Assembly (NCBI GenBank): GCA_963971535.1
Contig: OZ020593.1
Location: 38,173,932 to 38,237,931 of the forward strand
Length of the DNA stretch: 64,000 bases
Direction: 5' to 3'
Source: Notolepis coatsorum
Taxonomy: Eukaryota > Chordata > Actinopteri > Aulopiformes > Paralepididae
Positions 1-10,800 of the stretch are shown here, piece after piece (within the stretch, counting starts at the first letter, position 1; the number at the start of each line of letters is the position of its first letter). The notes under the pieces were generated by a model. The model was not told the DNA's origin. It saw only the letters and a program-made list of their open reading frames with translations, and made no database searches. The translations under genes were made by a program, and so were the position numbers.

Positions 1-345
1 TAGGAAGTATCCAGTTTAAAGACAGTGACAGTAGGTAGTATCCAGTTTAAAGACGGTAACATTAGGAAGTATCCACTTTAAAGACAGTGACAGTAGGTAG
101 TATCCAGTTTAAAGACGGTAACATTAGGAAGTATCCAGTTTAAAGACGTTAACATTAGGAAGTATCCAGTTTAAAGACGGTAACATTAGGAAGTATCCAC
201 TTTAAAGACAGTGACAGTAGGTAGTATCCAGTTTAAAGACGGTAACATTAGGAAGTATCCACTTTAAAGACAGTGACAGTAGGTAGTATCCAGTTTAAAG
301 ACGGTAACATTAGGAAGTATTCACAGTGTAAAGACATTAGGAACA
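1..345. repeat. 31-bp minisatellite, cut by the left edge
   Basis: About eleven tandem copies of a 31 bp unit. Two variants largely alternate, one reading taggaagtatccactttaaa and the other taggtagtatccagtttaaa, so much of the array has a 62 bp higher-order period. It begins at base 1, so its true length is unknown. It decays after about 320. Confidence 0.93.
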
Positions 346-984
346 GTGCAGCTGTTGAGATTTGAATATAGTCCCTCCAGTGTTTCCCACAGGTTGGTGG
401 GTGGCATGGCGTGTGATAGCGCTAGGGATGTCACAATATGATATTTTGATCTATAGCAATATCTTCCGTTTGACAAATTCACGTTATTTGTATAGCACTC
501 TCCCTTTCCCTAATTCCATATCTGTTAACTTATCCATCGCGACTCAGAGAGACACGAGTCTCTGACTTATCTGATCTGTGATGACAGCTGGCACAAAACT
601 GAAACAGAAACTTAAGGTTATCCTATAACGCTAGTTATATGAGTATAGCGAGCACGTAATAATAATAAAAAAAAAAAAAGAGGGCGCAGCCCGGCCCGGC
701 CGAGCCCGAATTATTTATTTAAAAACAAAGCCCTACCCAGCCCGAACCCGTCGGGCTCGGGCAGGGTTGCAGTGCACTAATCAGAATATTTCAGCTAATG
801 AAGTGAAATATTTATTATCAACTATCCAGTTCGTTTTTATAGTGAAACGTTTGGCTACTTAAAATCATTGAATGTAGAGAGGGAGAGTGTCTCAGGCTCA
901 GCTCCTCTCATTCCTCACTGTTGGAGCTGGAGAGCAAACTATCCATGTAATATGAAGAATGAAAACGAAAGTGAAGTCACCCAG
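346..984. other. No gene seen; degenerate repeat sequence
   Basis: No convincing coding sequence. A word tagggatgtcacaatatga at about 423 resembles a hAT terminus, but I found no partner end. A poly-A run followed by a GC-rich inverted segment (about 665-765) looks like old transposon debris. Confidence 0.4.
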
Positions 985-1249
985 AGGACTGCTCCACTCT
1001 GAGCTGCTTAGTTTAACTGTTTTAACTGGTCCAGAGACTGTTCCACTGTGAGCTGCTCCAGGGTTAGTTTAACTGGTCCAGAGACTGTTCCACTGTGAGC
1101 TGCTCCAGGGTTAGTTTAACTGGTCCAGAGACTGTTCCACTGTGAGCTGCTCCAGGGTTAGTTTAACTGGTCCAGAGACTGTTCCACTGTGAGCTGCTCC
1201 AGGGTTAGTTTAACTGGTCCAGAGACTGTTCCACTGTGAGCTGCTCCAG
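985..1249. repeat. 47-bp minisatellite (left part)
   Basis: Tandem copies with a 47 bp period, unit beginning ggttagtttaactggtccag and ending gtgagctgctccag; unit starts at 1062, 1109 and 1156 are exact. The array is interrupted by a SINE and resumes at 1728. Confidence 0.92.
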
Positions 1250-1727
1250 TTTTTTTTTTTTTTTTTATATATAAATATTATCTTTTCCCCCCTCCTTTTT
1301 CCGATTTTTCTCCCATCCCACTGTTAGTCGTTATGCCAATTCCCAACCCCCTTCCTGGTTGTTGCGCACTTTCCCCTACTGTTGGTCCGAGAGGCCGGAG
1401 ACTGTCGCATGCTTTCCTCCGACGCATGTGCAGCCAGCCGGCAGCCAGCCTAGCCGCGCAGATTCTCACTGGGAGAGTAACGTGTGTGAGGCCGCACTAC
1501 CTCTCACCAGATCCTACCTTCGCTGAGCAGGTGCCCCGACCCAACTGTAGGGGTCGCTGTCCACAACGCCCAGGACCCACCCAAGGCTCCCCTCCCCCTA
1601 ACTCAGCCAAACGAGTTAGTATAGCGATCAGCCCGAGCCAAGGCAATGCTGACTCTCCGGGAGTCGAGACCGCAGCCTCTTGCATTGGTGACGAGCACAA
1701 TCTCCGCTACGCCACCTGACCGCCAGC
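1250..1727 (-). mobile_element. tRNA-derived SINE inserted in the 47-bp minisatellite
   Basis: Reverse-oriented copy of the SINE seen at 19714-20205. The tRNA-like head is at the right end (reverse complement of ggtggcgtagcgg, A-box-like, and ggtctcgactccc, B-box-like). The tail is the poly-T run at 1250-1266 on the plus strand. It interrupts the minisatellite, with gctccag on both sides as a possible target duplication. Length about 480 bp. RNA polymerase III promoter boxes of this type are characteristic of tRNA-derived SINEs; the exact family is not identified. Confidence 0.82.
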
Positions 1728-1835
1728 TCCAGGGTTAGTTTAACTGGGCCAGAGGACTGCTCCACTGTGAGCTGCTCCAGGGTTAGTTCAACTGTTTTAA
1801 CTGGTCCAAAGGATTGCTCCATGGTTAGCTTTTTT
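1728..1835. repeat. 47-bp minisatellite (right part)
   Basis: Continuation of the array left of the SINE, with the same gggttagttta and gtgagctgctccag words, more diverged and with an internal length variant. Confidence 0.85.
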
Positions 1836-2321
1836 GGGGCCAGCTTAGTTAACACTAGCAACTAACATTAGTTTAGGTTTCTATCGTGACTTGGGCATAC
1901 AGGGATGTTGAGGATGCAAAGCATGTTGGATGCATTAGACCCATTGCCCGTGTGGCTGTTGGTGGGAGTGGCAGTGGCTCACACACAAACGGTGGAGTTT
2001 CCACTGTACACAGAAACAGAGTAACTCGCTAGAGGAGTTGTCACAGGGCAATACTGAATGCAGGTCTGAATAGCTAGATATCATAGCTTCTAAGGTCCGC
2101 GCTGGTCTGTGTGCATTATGAAATGTGACCAGGCACGAAGAATAGGGTATTTTGAGCAGTCTTCAAAAAAATGTTTACATTATATGAAGGTACAGGTTCT
2201 TACCTTCAAAATAAGCCATCACTTGTACAAATCGGGAGGATACATTTAAATATATGTCAAAGAGATAACACAATAGCCCATTTTGAGCTACAGAGCTTCA
2301 AATGGGCTGTTGGCTGTTCTC
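1836..2321. other. No feature recognised
   Basis: Unique-looking AT-moderate sequence without a supported exon, RNA gene or clear repeat boundary. Confidence 0.4.
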
Positions 2322-2325
2322 TTAA

Positions 2326-3286
2326 CACTTTCTGTGCCATAAACGTAAATACGTGTTTGGCGGCCAACGATTTGGATTGTTTGATCTTTTTACTTTGATC
2401 CCCGCTCTACAGACTTGCCCAGAGCGATCTGCATAATTTAGGCACGTCCCCACACATTAGAACTGCATTCTGACCGACTTATCACCAGGTGGCACTATCG
2501 TCCGTGTCTGAACTGCAATGGCTTGGGGCTGATAGTCAGCTTCACTTTCAGTTTCTCCTCTGTTAGTGGCCCCTCCTTCTGCTGGAACAGAAATTCACAG
2601 TGCTCGCCTCGGAATTCCGTTGCATAAGCGTATTTGACCATCGAAACGTGTATAGACATATACACTGGTAATCACAATGGCGATGCGATGACTTGGAATA
2701 ATTTTTTTGGAATACCTTCTGGCTATAGTAAGGTACATTCTCTAGTCTATTTTACTGAATCTGAAACGTGTTTTTCTAACGATCACAGTTCTGTGTTTCA
2801 CCGGACAAAAAACATGCTCGGCAAACGCGATCATAGTTTTAGAGTTAAAACGACCTCCGACAAGTCATATACCTTTTGATATGGGAGTATTCTGGGTTTC
2901 AAGGGATCAGCCAGAACGGTTTGGGCTTATTGCACATAACATGTTTTATCTCGCGATCTATGAAAAAAGACTATCTTGGAAATGCGCAATGTTTAGCGTG
3001 TAATAAACTACAAACTACAGCGTGTGGAAACAAACTATTATTCCCATGATGGACTACAAGTAATGTTTGTCAAAATGAGCCACACTGTGTCTCTACAGCT
3101 ATAATACTTCGCTTCGCAAACATAGTGCAACAACCACGGAAACAACTAGAAGGCTGGCATTCTAAGGGTAACTTTAACCAAACGGCGTGTTTTTTTTCTC
3201 AAATGTAGCCAAGAGTAAATACCCTAACCCTTTTACAACAGCAGTCATAGTGTATTTTTTCAGCAATACGTTTGTTTACCAATAGG
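2326..3286. mobile_element. piggyBac-like non-autonomous element, family 2 (diverged)
   Basis: Bounded by TTAA at 2322-2325 and 3287-3290. The left end cactttctgtgccat resembles the cactttgagtgcc ends of the elements at 26389 and 56167. The internal stretch from 2679 (atggcgatgcgatgacttgg) resembles the elements near 55020 and 56530. A CTCF-like word caccaggtggcac lies at 2483. No transposase is encoded. TTAA target duplication is the hallmark of piggyBac. The right end is poorly matched, so this boundary is an inference. Confidence 0.5.
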
Positions 3287-3290
3287 TTAA

Positions 3291-4231
3291 CACTTTGATT
3301 GCCTAAGGCTAAATTCATGATATACCATAGGTTGCCAGCTCTATTTGTCTATGGAGAAGATCCCCTTCTTTGCAGGGCTATAACTTTTTAAATTCTATTG
3401 CTAAATTGCCATTATTAGGGCCCATTCAATGTCCTATATGTATTGTTCAGGGTGAAGCAACGTTAAACTTTTTCATTCACATATTCATACTAAAATATGG
3501 TCTAATGTATAAGTATGTTTTCACCTCTTTCTCCAGAACGTGATCTATAGCCCCAAATGCATTATATTGATGATGAAATACAGTTTGATGGCAATCGGCG
3601 CGATATAAAAAATTCCAACTAGACATGGTTCTAGAAGTTACTACACGTCATCTGATGTTGACCGGATGGGTGAGGGGGCGTTTATAATTCCGTGGGCAAC
3701 ATTATACCATTCATCTAGTGTGGGTCATATGTTCATCAGATCAGTTAGTATAGGAGACATTGAAAAATAACGCTGAATCTTACCGTATCTTCCTCGCGCC
3801 GTTGGGCGATGAGCGTGGAACAGACATTTTCCTATTATGGGATGTAGAAATATCGGGTCCATTTCCAGCTTGTATAATAGTATATACGTCCAAATCATGT
3901 TGTTTATCGAGTTATTGGCAACGGATCGCTATGTATTGTGACGAGCTAGAGTGCCGGAACCTATACAGAGTGCCCGGAAGTAATATGGGTGAATAGCACA
4001 TCGTCCAAGTAACTTCCTCTTTGGCGATTGCGCCGATCGGCCACCAGATGGCGCTCTTGAACCGCTAGAGGGTTCAGTGGGGCTTTTTGGTGGGTCTCAG
4101 GCCAGCGGATGGGAAATATGAATCCGATCACAGATTTTTGAAATATTGATATCAAAGACGAGTTACGGCGTCCTCGGCAACTTGAGCATGGCGGGGAAGG
4201 ACGCCTAAACACGCTTTCGGCACTTAAAGTG
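3291..4231. mobile_element. piggyBac-like non-autonomous element, family 1
   Basis: 941 bp between TTAA (3287-3290) and ctaa (4232-4235, a mutated TTAA). Ends are cactttgattgcc and, in reverse complement, cactttaagtgcc. It is the same family as 8359-9299, 9304-10236 and 22177-24226: all share the block ttctttgcagggctataact near one end and a CTCF-like word near the other (here ccaccagatggcgct at 4041). No open reading frame of note. It shares its left TTAA with the element at 2326-3286. Confidence 0.75.
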
Positions 4232-4574
4232 CTAAAGTGTTATTAGTGAAATATTAGTTTTTTAAATGCATTCATTTACAAGCGAATATCCGCCATTTTG
4301 AATGCAAGCCGCTATTTTGTTTGTAGTCATATGAGGAGACGAGACCTTGAGCTTTCAATGAGCATTGAAATTTAAAAACGACACTACCCAGCTCAAGCCA
4401 GCTTCTGTCAATCAAATGACTTGTGGAATAACTTTTTTTATTTCAATTTTTTGCTGTTATCTACCACAAAACACGGTTTTGTAACTTGTTCTCAATGCTA
4501 CTCTCTCCTTCCTCCTCTCTTCTCTCCTCTGTCTCCCTCGTCCTCTCCTCTCTTTCTCATTCCCTCCTGTCCAG
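4232..4574. other. Intron sequence upstream of the first ciz1 exon seen
   Basis: Ends in a long pyrimidine tract (about 4499-4570) and an AG acceptor at 4573-4574, so it is the 3' part of an intron. The upstream ciz1 exon was not found to the left within this window. Confidence 0.7.
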
Positions 4575-4822
4575 GTAACATGCAGAGCTTTGCGATGGGC
4601 GGCCAGCAGTTCCGTCAGTTCTTTGCGGGGGCCAGGTCCTCCCTGCTGGGTCCCATGCCCGGGAACATGGGCCACATGAAGGCCCCCATGAGGGGCTACC
4701 CCGCCGGCCGGCACTACCAACCCCGTGGCCACACCCCCCCACGCTACTACAATAACAACCATGCCGCACCTACCACCACATCCAGCTACTCCAACAGCTC
4801 CTCGGCAGTCCTCGCCATCACG
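4575..4822 (+). CDS. ciz1: ciz1 exon (first seen), Gln/Gly/Pro-rich N-terminal region
   Basis: Acceptor tgtccag at 4568-4574 and donor gtaacc at 4823. Encodes MQSFAMGGQQFRQFFAGARS onward and ends in phase 0. Similar in character to the QQFF...SLLGP segment of mammalian CIZ1. Confidence 0.88.
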
Positions 4823-7800
4823 GTAACCACTTGACGTTTCACCTCTGTTAACCAGTACTACAGATGGGTGTGCTGGATTGGTGACACCATCTAGTCTGAG
4901 TATAGTTCATAAAAAATTGGACATGGAGAAGGGAGAGATGAGCAACACACAGAAAACATCTCACCTCAGCGTAGCTTTCACTTATCTTGTGCAAAAAACA
5001 ATAATGTCCACGGATTTGATGTCGGAGTAGGTATGATGAATTGGCAATAAAGTAAAATTGGATGCAACCAATTAATACCACAGCTCAAGTGAAAACAGAT
5101 TACTGACCAGCTTTTAAAAGTGAAAGTAAATAAACACAAGGTAGCCTACAACTGAAGGCTAAATATTGAATCCTCTAATGGTCCATGAAAGCAGATTGAT
5201 ACATGTGTGGACTAACGCTCTCTGTGTTTGCTTGAATGTTAAGGACATTTGTGCGAGGTGCGCTTGATTTCCACCAGTTGAATTGCACCTTAGTGAGGCA
5301 GCAGGCCAAATGAATTCATAAGCAAATTCAGTCTGGGGTCCGGATGAAAATGCCAGGCGGGCTGGATTTGGCCCGCAGGCCTCGAGTTTGACACATGTGG
5401 TGTAGATGGAAAGGCAGTGAGAGCCAGCACATCACCAGGGTTATCAAGTGGGCACCGCCCTTCACTGGTGTTTAGTCAAGTTAGGCCCACGACACCTTGG
5501 GAAGGCTCAACACTTAGTTCCAGTGTCCCCTCCATGTTTGATTTCATTGTCCATGATACCCATACGCTAAACTTCCATGTCTTATCCTATGTCAGAAATG
5601 GAACAATTCCTGATACCAATATCATACATGGAACAGCAACAACAGAGAAGAAAAGGAATCATTATTATCCTTTGTTTACTTTGCCTCCCAGCTGACATTA
5701 TTTCTCCTCAACCAAATCCACTGACTGCCTTTCAATGCTTCTACCAAACTCAAACTCCAACTCTTACTCTCCCAACAATGATGAACTCCATCATGCTATA
5801 AATCCTCTTTATCATACTTCTACTGGACAAACCCTAGCTTTCCATCCTCGCTGTTCAGTTCCTGCTGCCAAATCTGCATATCTAAGTTTTTTCCTTTCAT
5901 AAGCCGCCTAATACTAGGTCAGGCCTCAAGTTAGTGCTAACTAACCAAACCAATTTTCCTCCCAAATCTACCAGCATCTCCCAACCAGAGATGTATTCCA
6001 AGTAGAGCTTGGTATCTCCTAAAAGGGTTCACTTCTGGTGTCGAATGCACATCAAACTAGCCAAAGTCACTGTTGATCCATCGGTAATCCTGTCTCTCCA
6101 CCTGTGTGTTTGCAGGACAGGAAGAGGGACAACGAGCAGAGGGCGGCTGGGAGCGCAGATGGCCAACCGGCAGCCAGCAGTACGGCAGCCGACGCCCACA
6201 AGAAGACTGCGAGCGGTAGGGCTGAGAACCTGACTCGCCATCAGCACACTCTAGCTGTTGGTTTCAGTGTCCCACGTGTCTGACACCTCAGGATTTAACA
6301 TGAGGCGTGAATGTTGCGTGTTGGTTTTTTGCATTTAATTTCCTTATCGCATCACCTCCTCAGAATTCTCTGGGGGAGAAGATTGAGTGAGGAGCTTTAT
6401 TCCATTTCGGTTTAGGCTGATGTTTTCTTTTTTTATCAATCAGTCGTCTTGTAGTATTTTCTTTTTTTTGGCGCATCCTTCCAATTCAGATGAGAATTTT
6501 GGTCCCCTGTGACTGAAGCAGAATTATTTGCATAATCATATGCGTACCTCCGCCCCTCTGTGGTTTAGTTCCACCACTCACAATCAACAATTCGCTCAAC
6601 AACGGAGCGAGTGGGAGTAATGCAGAAGCGGTTTCCCTGTAGGGCTGTCTTAAATACTTCAAAGTAGGGCTGGGCGATAAAACGATAACGATAACTATCG
6701 CGATAAATTTTTTCCTCGAAATAAACATGGTCGCAAAGTTTCGATATATCGCTTTTCCAAGCTTGGATATGAGCACACGCACTAACAACCAATCAGTGAA
6801 GGAGATGGCCAACAGGCAGAAGGAGACCCGCGCTGCACCTCTGGGTAGAGCGGTAGGACTCAAGTAGTAAACAAGGCTGGCTAGGATAATTAGCTTGCAC
6901 GGCGCTATTTTATAGTTTACGTGCCGAGTGGGTGTGTGGCGTGAATTCTGAGGCCACGGTTATAGTAGTGTGGGGTATACGGTGGACGTCGTTGCAATGT
7001 ATTGGGGCGGAACAGAGTATTTTAGGGTGATATTTAGTATTTTGTAAACAAGGCTGGCTAGGATAATTAGCTTGCACGGCGCTATTTTATAGTTTACGTG
7101 CCGAGTGGGTGTGTGGCGTGAATTCTGAGGCCACGGTTATAGTAGTGTGGGGTATACGGTGGACGTCGTTGCAATGTATTGGGGCAGAACGGAGTATTTT
7201 AGGGTGATATTTAGTACTTTGTAAACAAGGCTGGCTAGTATAATTAGCTTGCACGGCGCTATTTTATAGTTTACGTGCCGAGTGGGTGTGTGGCGTGAAT
7301 TCTGAGGCCACGGTTATAGTAGTGTGGGGTATACGGTGGACGTCGTTGCAATGTATTGGGGCGGAACAGAGTATTTTAGGGTGATATTTAGTACTTTGTA
7401 AACAAGGCTGGCTAGGATAATTAGCTTGCACGGCGCTATTTTATAGTTTACGTGCAGAGTGGGTGTGTGGCGTGAATTCTGAGGCCACGGTTATAGTAGT
7501 GTGGGGTATACGGTGGACGTCGTTGCAATGTATTGGGGCGGAACAGTATTTTAGGGTGATATTTAGTACTTTGTAAACAAGGCTGGCTAGGATCATTAGC
7601 TTGCACGGCGCTATTTTATAGTTTACGTGCCGAGTGGGTGTGTGGCGTGAATTCTGAGGCCACGGTTATAGTAGTGTGGGGTATACGGTGGACGTCGTTG
7701 CAATGTATTGGGGCGGAACAGAGTATTTTAGGGTCATATTTAGTATATTGTCATGGGATACACCGCTTGTCGGCTAACTGCTAACGTGCGCGGACTGATG

Positions 7801-10800
7801 ACGACATCAACTCGAGACATTCGCAGCAGCAAAGCAAGTCTATTAATAGCCCGTCCATCGGCACCGGGCATAAGAAGTTAATTAAACTTGACAGACATTT
7901 CGACGATAATTATCGATATCGAGTTATATGAAAATAATTTTATAATTTTATCGCGATAAAGTTTTTGGCCATATCACCCAGCCCTACTTCAAAGCTTCGA
8001 AGCTTCGTTCGATGGGCATGGGATTTGAATATGAAAATAAAATTTGAATATATAAAAAAGACATTTATATATATTTTTTTGTTGTTGTGCAAAATCAACT
8101 CTGTCTCTTTGTTAACTACAACAAGCAATGCTGTTTGTTATTTAAGATGAGGTCGGACTCTGCACTGACAGATTTGTGTTCATTGTGCTGCTTTTATAAA
8201 GCCTCAAATGACGCTTACAATATTTCATGAAAGCAAAGTGTTTTGTTTGTCTTAAAATTTTAAAAGGTTTAAACTTTACAGCACTGACAAAGTTGAACAA
8301 AGTGCTGTACAAGTCCTAAAACAAATATATATATTTTTATCTCGAAGCTTCGAATTAACCCATTCTCTGCCACCACTTTGATCATCCTAAACCATTCTCT
8401 GCCAGCGCTATTTGTCTATGGAGATGTTCACCTTCTTTGCAGGGCTATAACTTTTTAAATTGTATTGCTAAATTGACATTACTATGGCCCATTCAACATC
8501 AATTATCTATCGTTCAGGATGTAGGAACGTTTAACTTTTTCATTCACACATTCATACGAAAATACCGTCTAGCTAGAGTATAAATATGTTTTTATCCTTT
8601 TCTGCAGTATTTCATATATTAGATAATCATATATTAGATTATCAAATGCAGTTTGATACCGATCCATGCTATATTAAAAATGTAAACTGTACATGGTCCT
8701 AAACGTTATGACTGATCATCTGCGGGTGAACGGAGGGGGAGGGGGGGGGGTCGTTTATAATTCCGTGACCGACGTTAAATGATTTATGTAGTATGGGTGA
8801 TATATTGATCAGAGCAGTTTGTATCGAAAATGATAAAGAAAAACGCTGAAACTCACGTCCGTCTCCTCGTACCGCTGGGCGATGAGAGTGGAACAAACGG
8901 ATCCCAGTTATGTGGTGGGGATCGAGGCGATCCAGTTCTGGTTTGTATAATACTAATATACGCCCAAATCATGTTTATTGAGTTATGGCAACGATCCATG
9001 TCCATGGTGTGTGGATTGAGTCCCGGGACGATAAACGAGTGGCCGGATGGAATTAGGGGACGGACCGAGCTGAAACGGGCATTTCCGGTTTGGCAACTCG
9101 CCGATCAGCCACCAGGTGGCGGTATTGAAGCGTTGCAGAGTTGTTATGGCTCCCGCAGCATATGACAAGGCTCCGTGGGTGAAATAAGAATTCCATGACG
9201 AAAATATGAAATATGACCTTGAAACACGCTGTACAGCGATATTGGCAGACAACGCATGGCGGGCAATAACGCTGAACAGCGATTTTGGCGGGTAATGGGT
9301 TAACCCTTTCTCCGCCGATGACGTGTTTACACGTCTTTCCTCGCCATGCGTAATCTGCCAATGACGGGTTACGCCGTCTTTGAGATAAATATTTCATATT
9401 TTCGTCATGGTATTCACATTTCACCCACGGAGTCTTTGCTGGTGTTGTAGGACTCCGCTCAACTCTGTAACGCTTCAATACCGCCACCTGGTGGCCGATC
9501 GGCGAGTTGCCAAAACCGGAAGTGCTTAGTCCGTCCCCTATTCTGTCCGGCCACTCGCTTTCGCTCGCGGGACTCTATCCAGACAACTTGCATATCGATC
9601 CATTGCCATAACTCAATAAACAACATGATTGGACGTGTATTAGTATTATACAAACCGGAACTGGATCACCTAGATCAACATCCCATAATGGCGATCTTTT
9701 TGCTCCACGCTCATCACCCAACGGTAAGAGGAGACTGGGGTGAGTTTCAGCGTTTTTTTACCATTTTCGATGGATTTCTGATCTATATATCACCCATACT
9801 ACATAAATCATTTAACGTCGGTCATTGAATTATAAACGACCCCTCCGGTCAACCGCAGATGATCAGTCAACACGTCTAGGACCGTGTACAGTTGAATTTT
9901 TTTATCTGGCGTCGATCGGTATCAAACTGCATTTGATGATCTAATATATGCATTTATGGCTATATCTCACGTTCTATGAAATACTGCAGAAAATGATAAA
10001 AACATATTTATACTCTAGACCGTATTATTGTATGAATGTGTGAATGAAAAAGTCAAACGTTCCTACATCCTGAACGATAGATAATTGATGTTGAATGGGC
10101 CATAGTAATGTCAATTTAGCAATACAATTTAAAAAGTTATAGCCCTGCAAAGAAGGTCAACATCTCCATACTCCATAGACAAATAGAGCTGGCAGAGAGG
10201 CTACAAGGATGGATATAAGCTCCGGCATTGAATGGGTTAAAATCGAATCTCGGCCCTGAAGCTTCGAATTCCAAAAAAAAAATTGAAGATCAGCCGTATT
10301 TCCCTGTCACTGACACTTCCTCAAAAGAGGGAGCGACAGACGGATGGAGAGAGAGGCTCTCATACGGTGCAACTCGTCTCTCCTCTGTCTATGTATCTGC
10401 ATTTACACAGTCGTGAGTTGAGCCGCTCACAGCGATCTCTCCTCTATCACTCTCTCCCTCTATCTCTCTCACTCGTTCTCTCTCTCGCTCTCTCGTATCA
10501 GCACTCACGTCAACCTGTTGCAAAATATCATAGCGCACGCTTCCACGCGTATTCCGATCCGTGCAATAATATTCACGGGGGTATATATTGTCATTTGAAA
10601 CAAGTTACCAATGCATTGTCCCGTGGGATTATGTCCCCCCGCGGCGAAATTAATTAATAGTCTCTATCTCTCTCTCTCCCCCAAAAGGTATCTGCCAGTA
10701 CAGTGCAGTGGGTGACTGTCACTCAAAGCGCATTGCGAGTATGGGTGGAGCCCAGCCAAAAACAGCCTGGAATCTTGAAGGGGAGAAAGTGCTGCTTTAC

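Larger units (their letters stand above)
6640..10298. mobile_element. Non-autonomous hAT element, family A
   Basis: Termini tagggctgtctta and (reverse complement) tacggctgatctt, flanked by perfect 8 bp duplications tttccctg at 6632-6639 and 10299-10306. The subterminal cgaagcttcga palindromes and the gaggtcggactc/aagcctcaaatga words are shared with the autonomous copy at 15895-19128, so this is an internally deleted relative lacking the transposase. It is itself interrupted by 6665-7986 and 8359-10236. Confidence 0.92.

Noticed and set aside
4421..4834. Start of ciz1 at an ATG upstream of 4575
   Set aside because: The frame upstream crosses a pyrimidine tract and an AG acceptor, so that part is intron.
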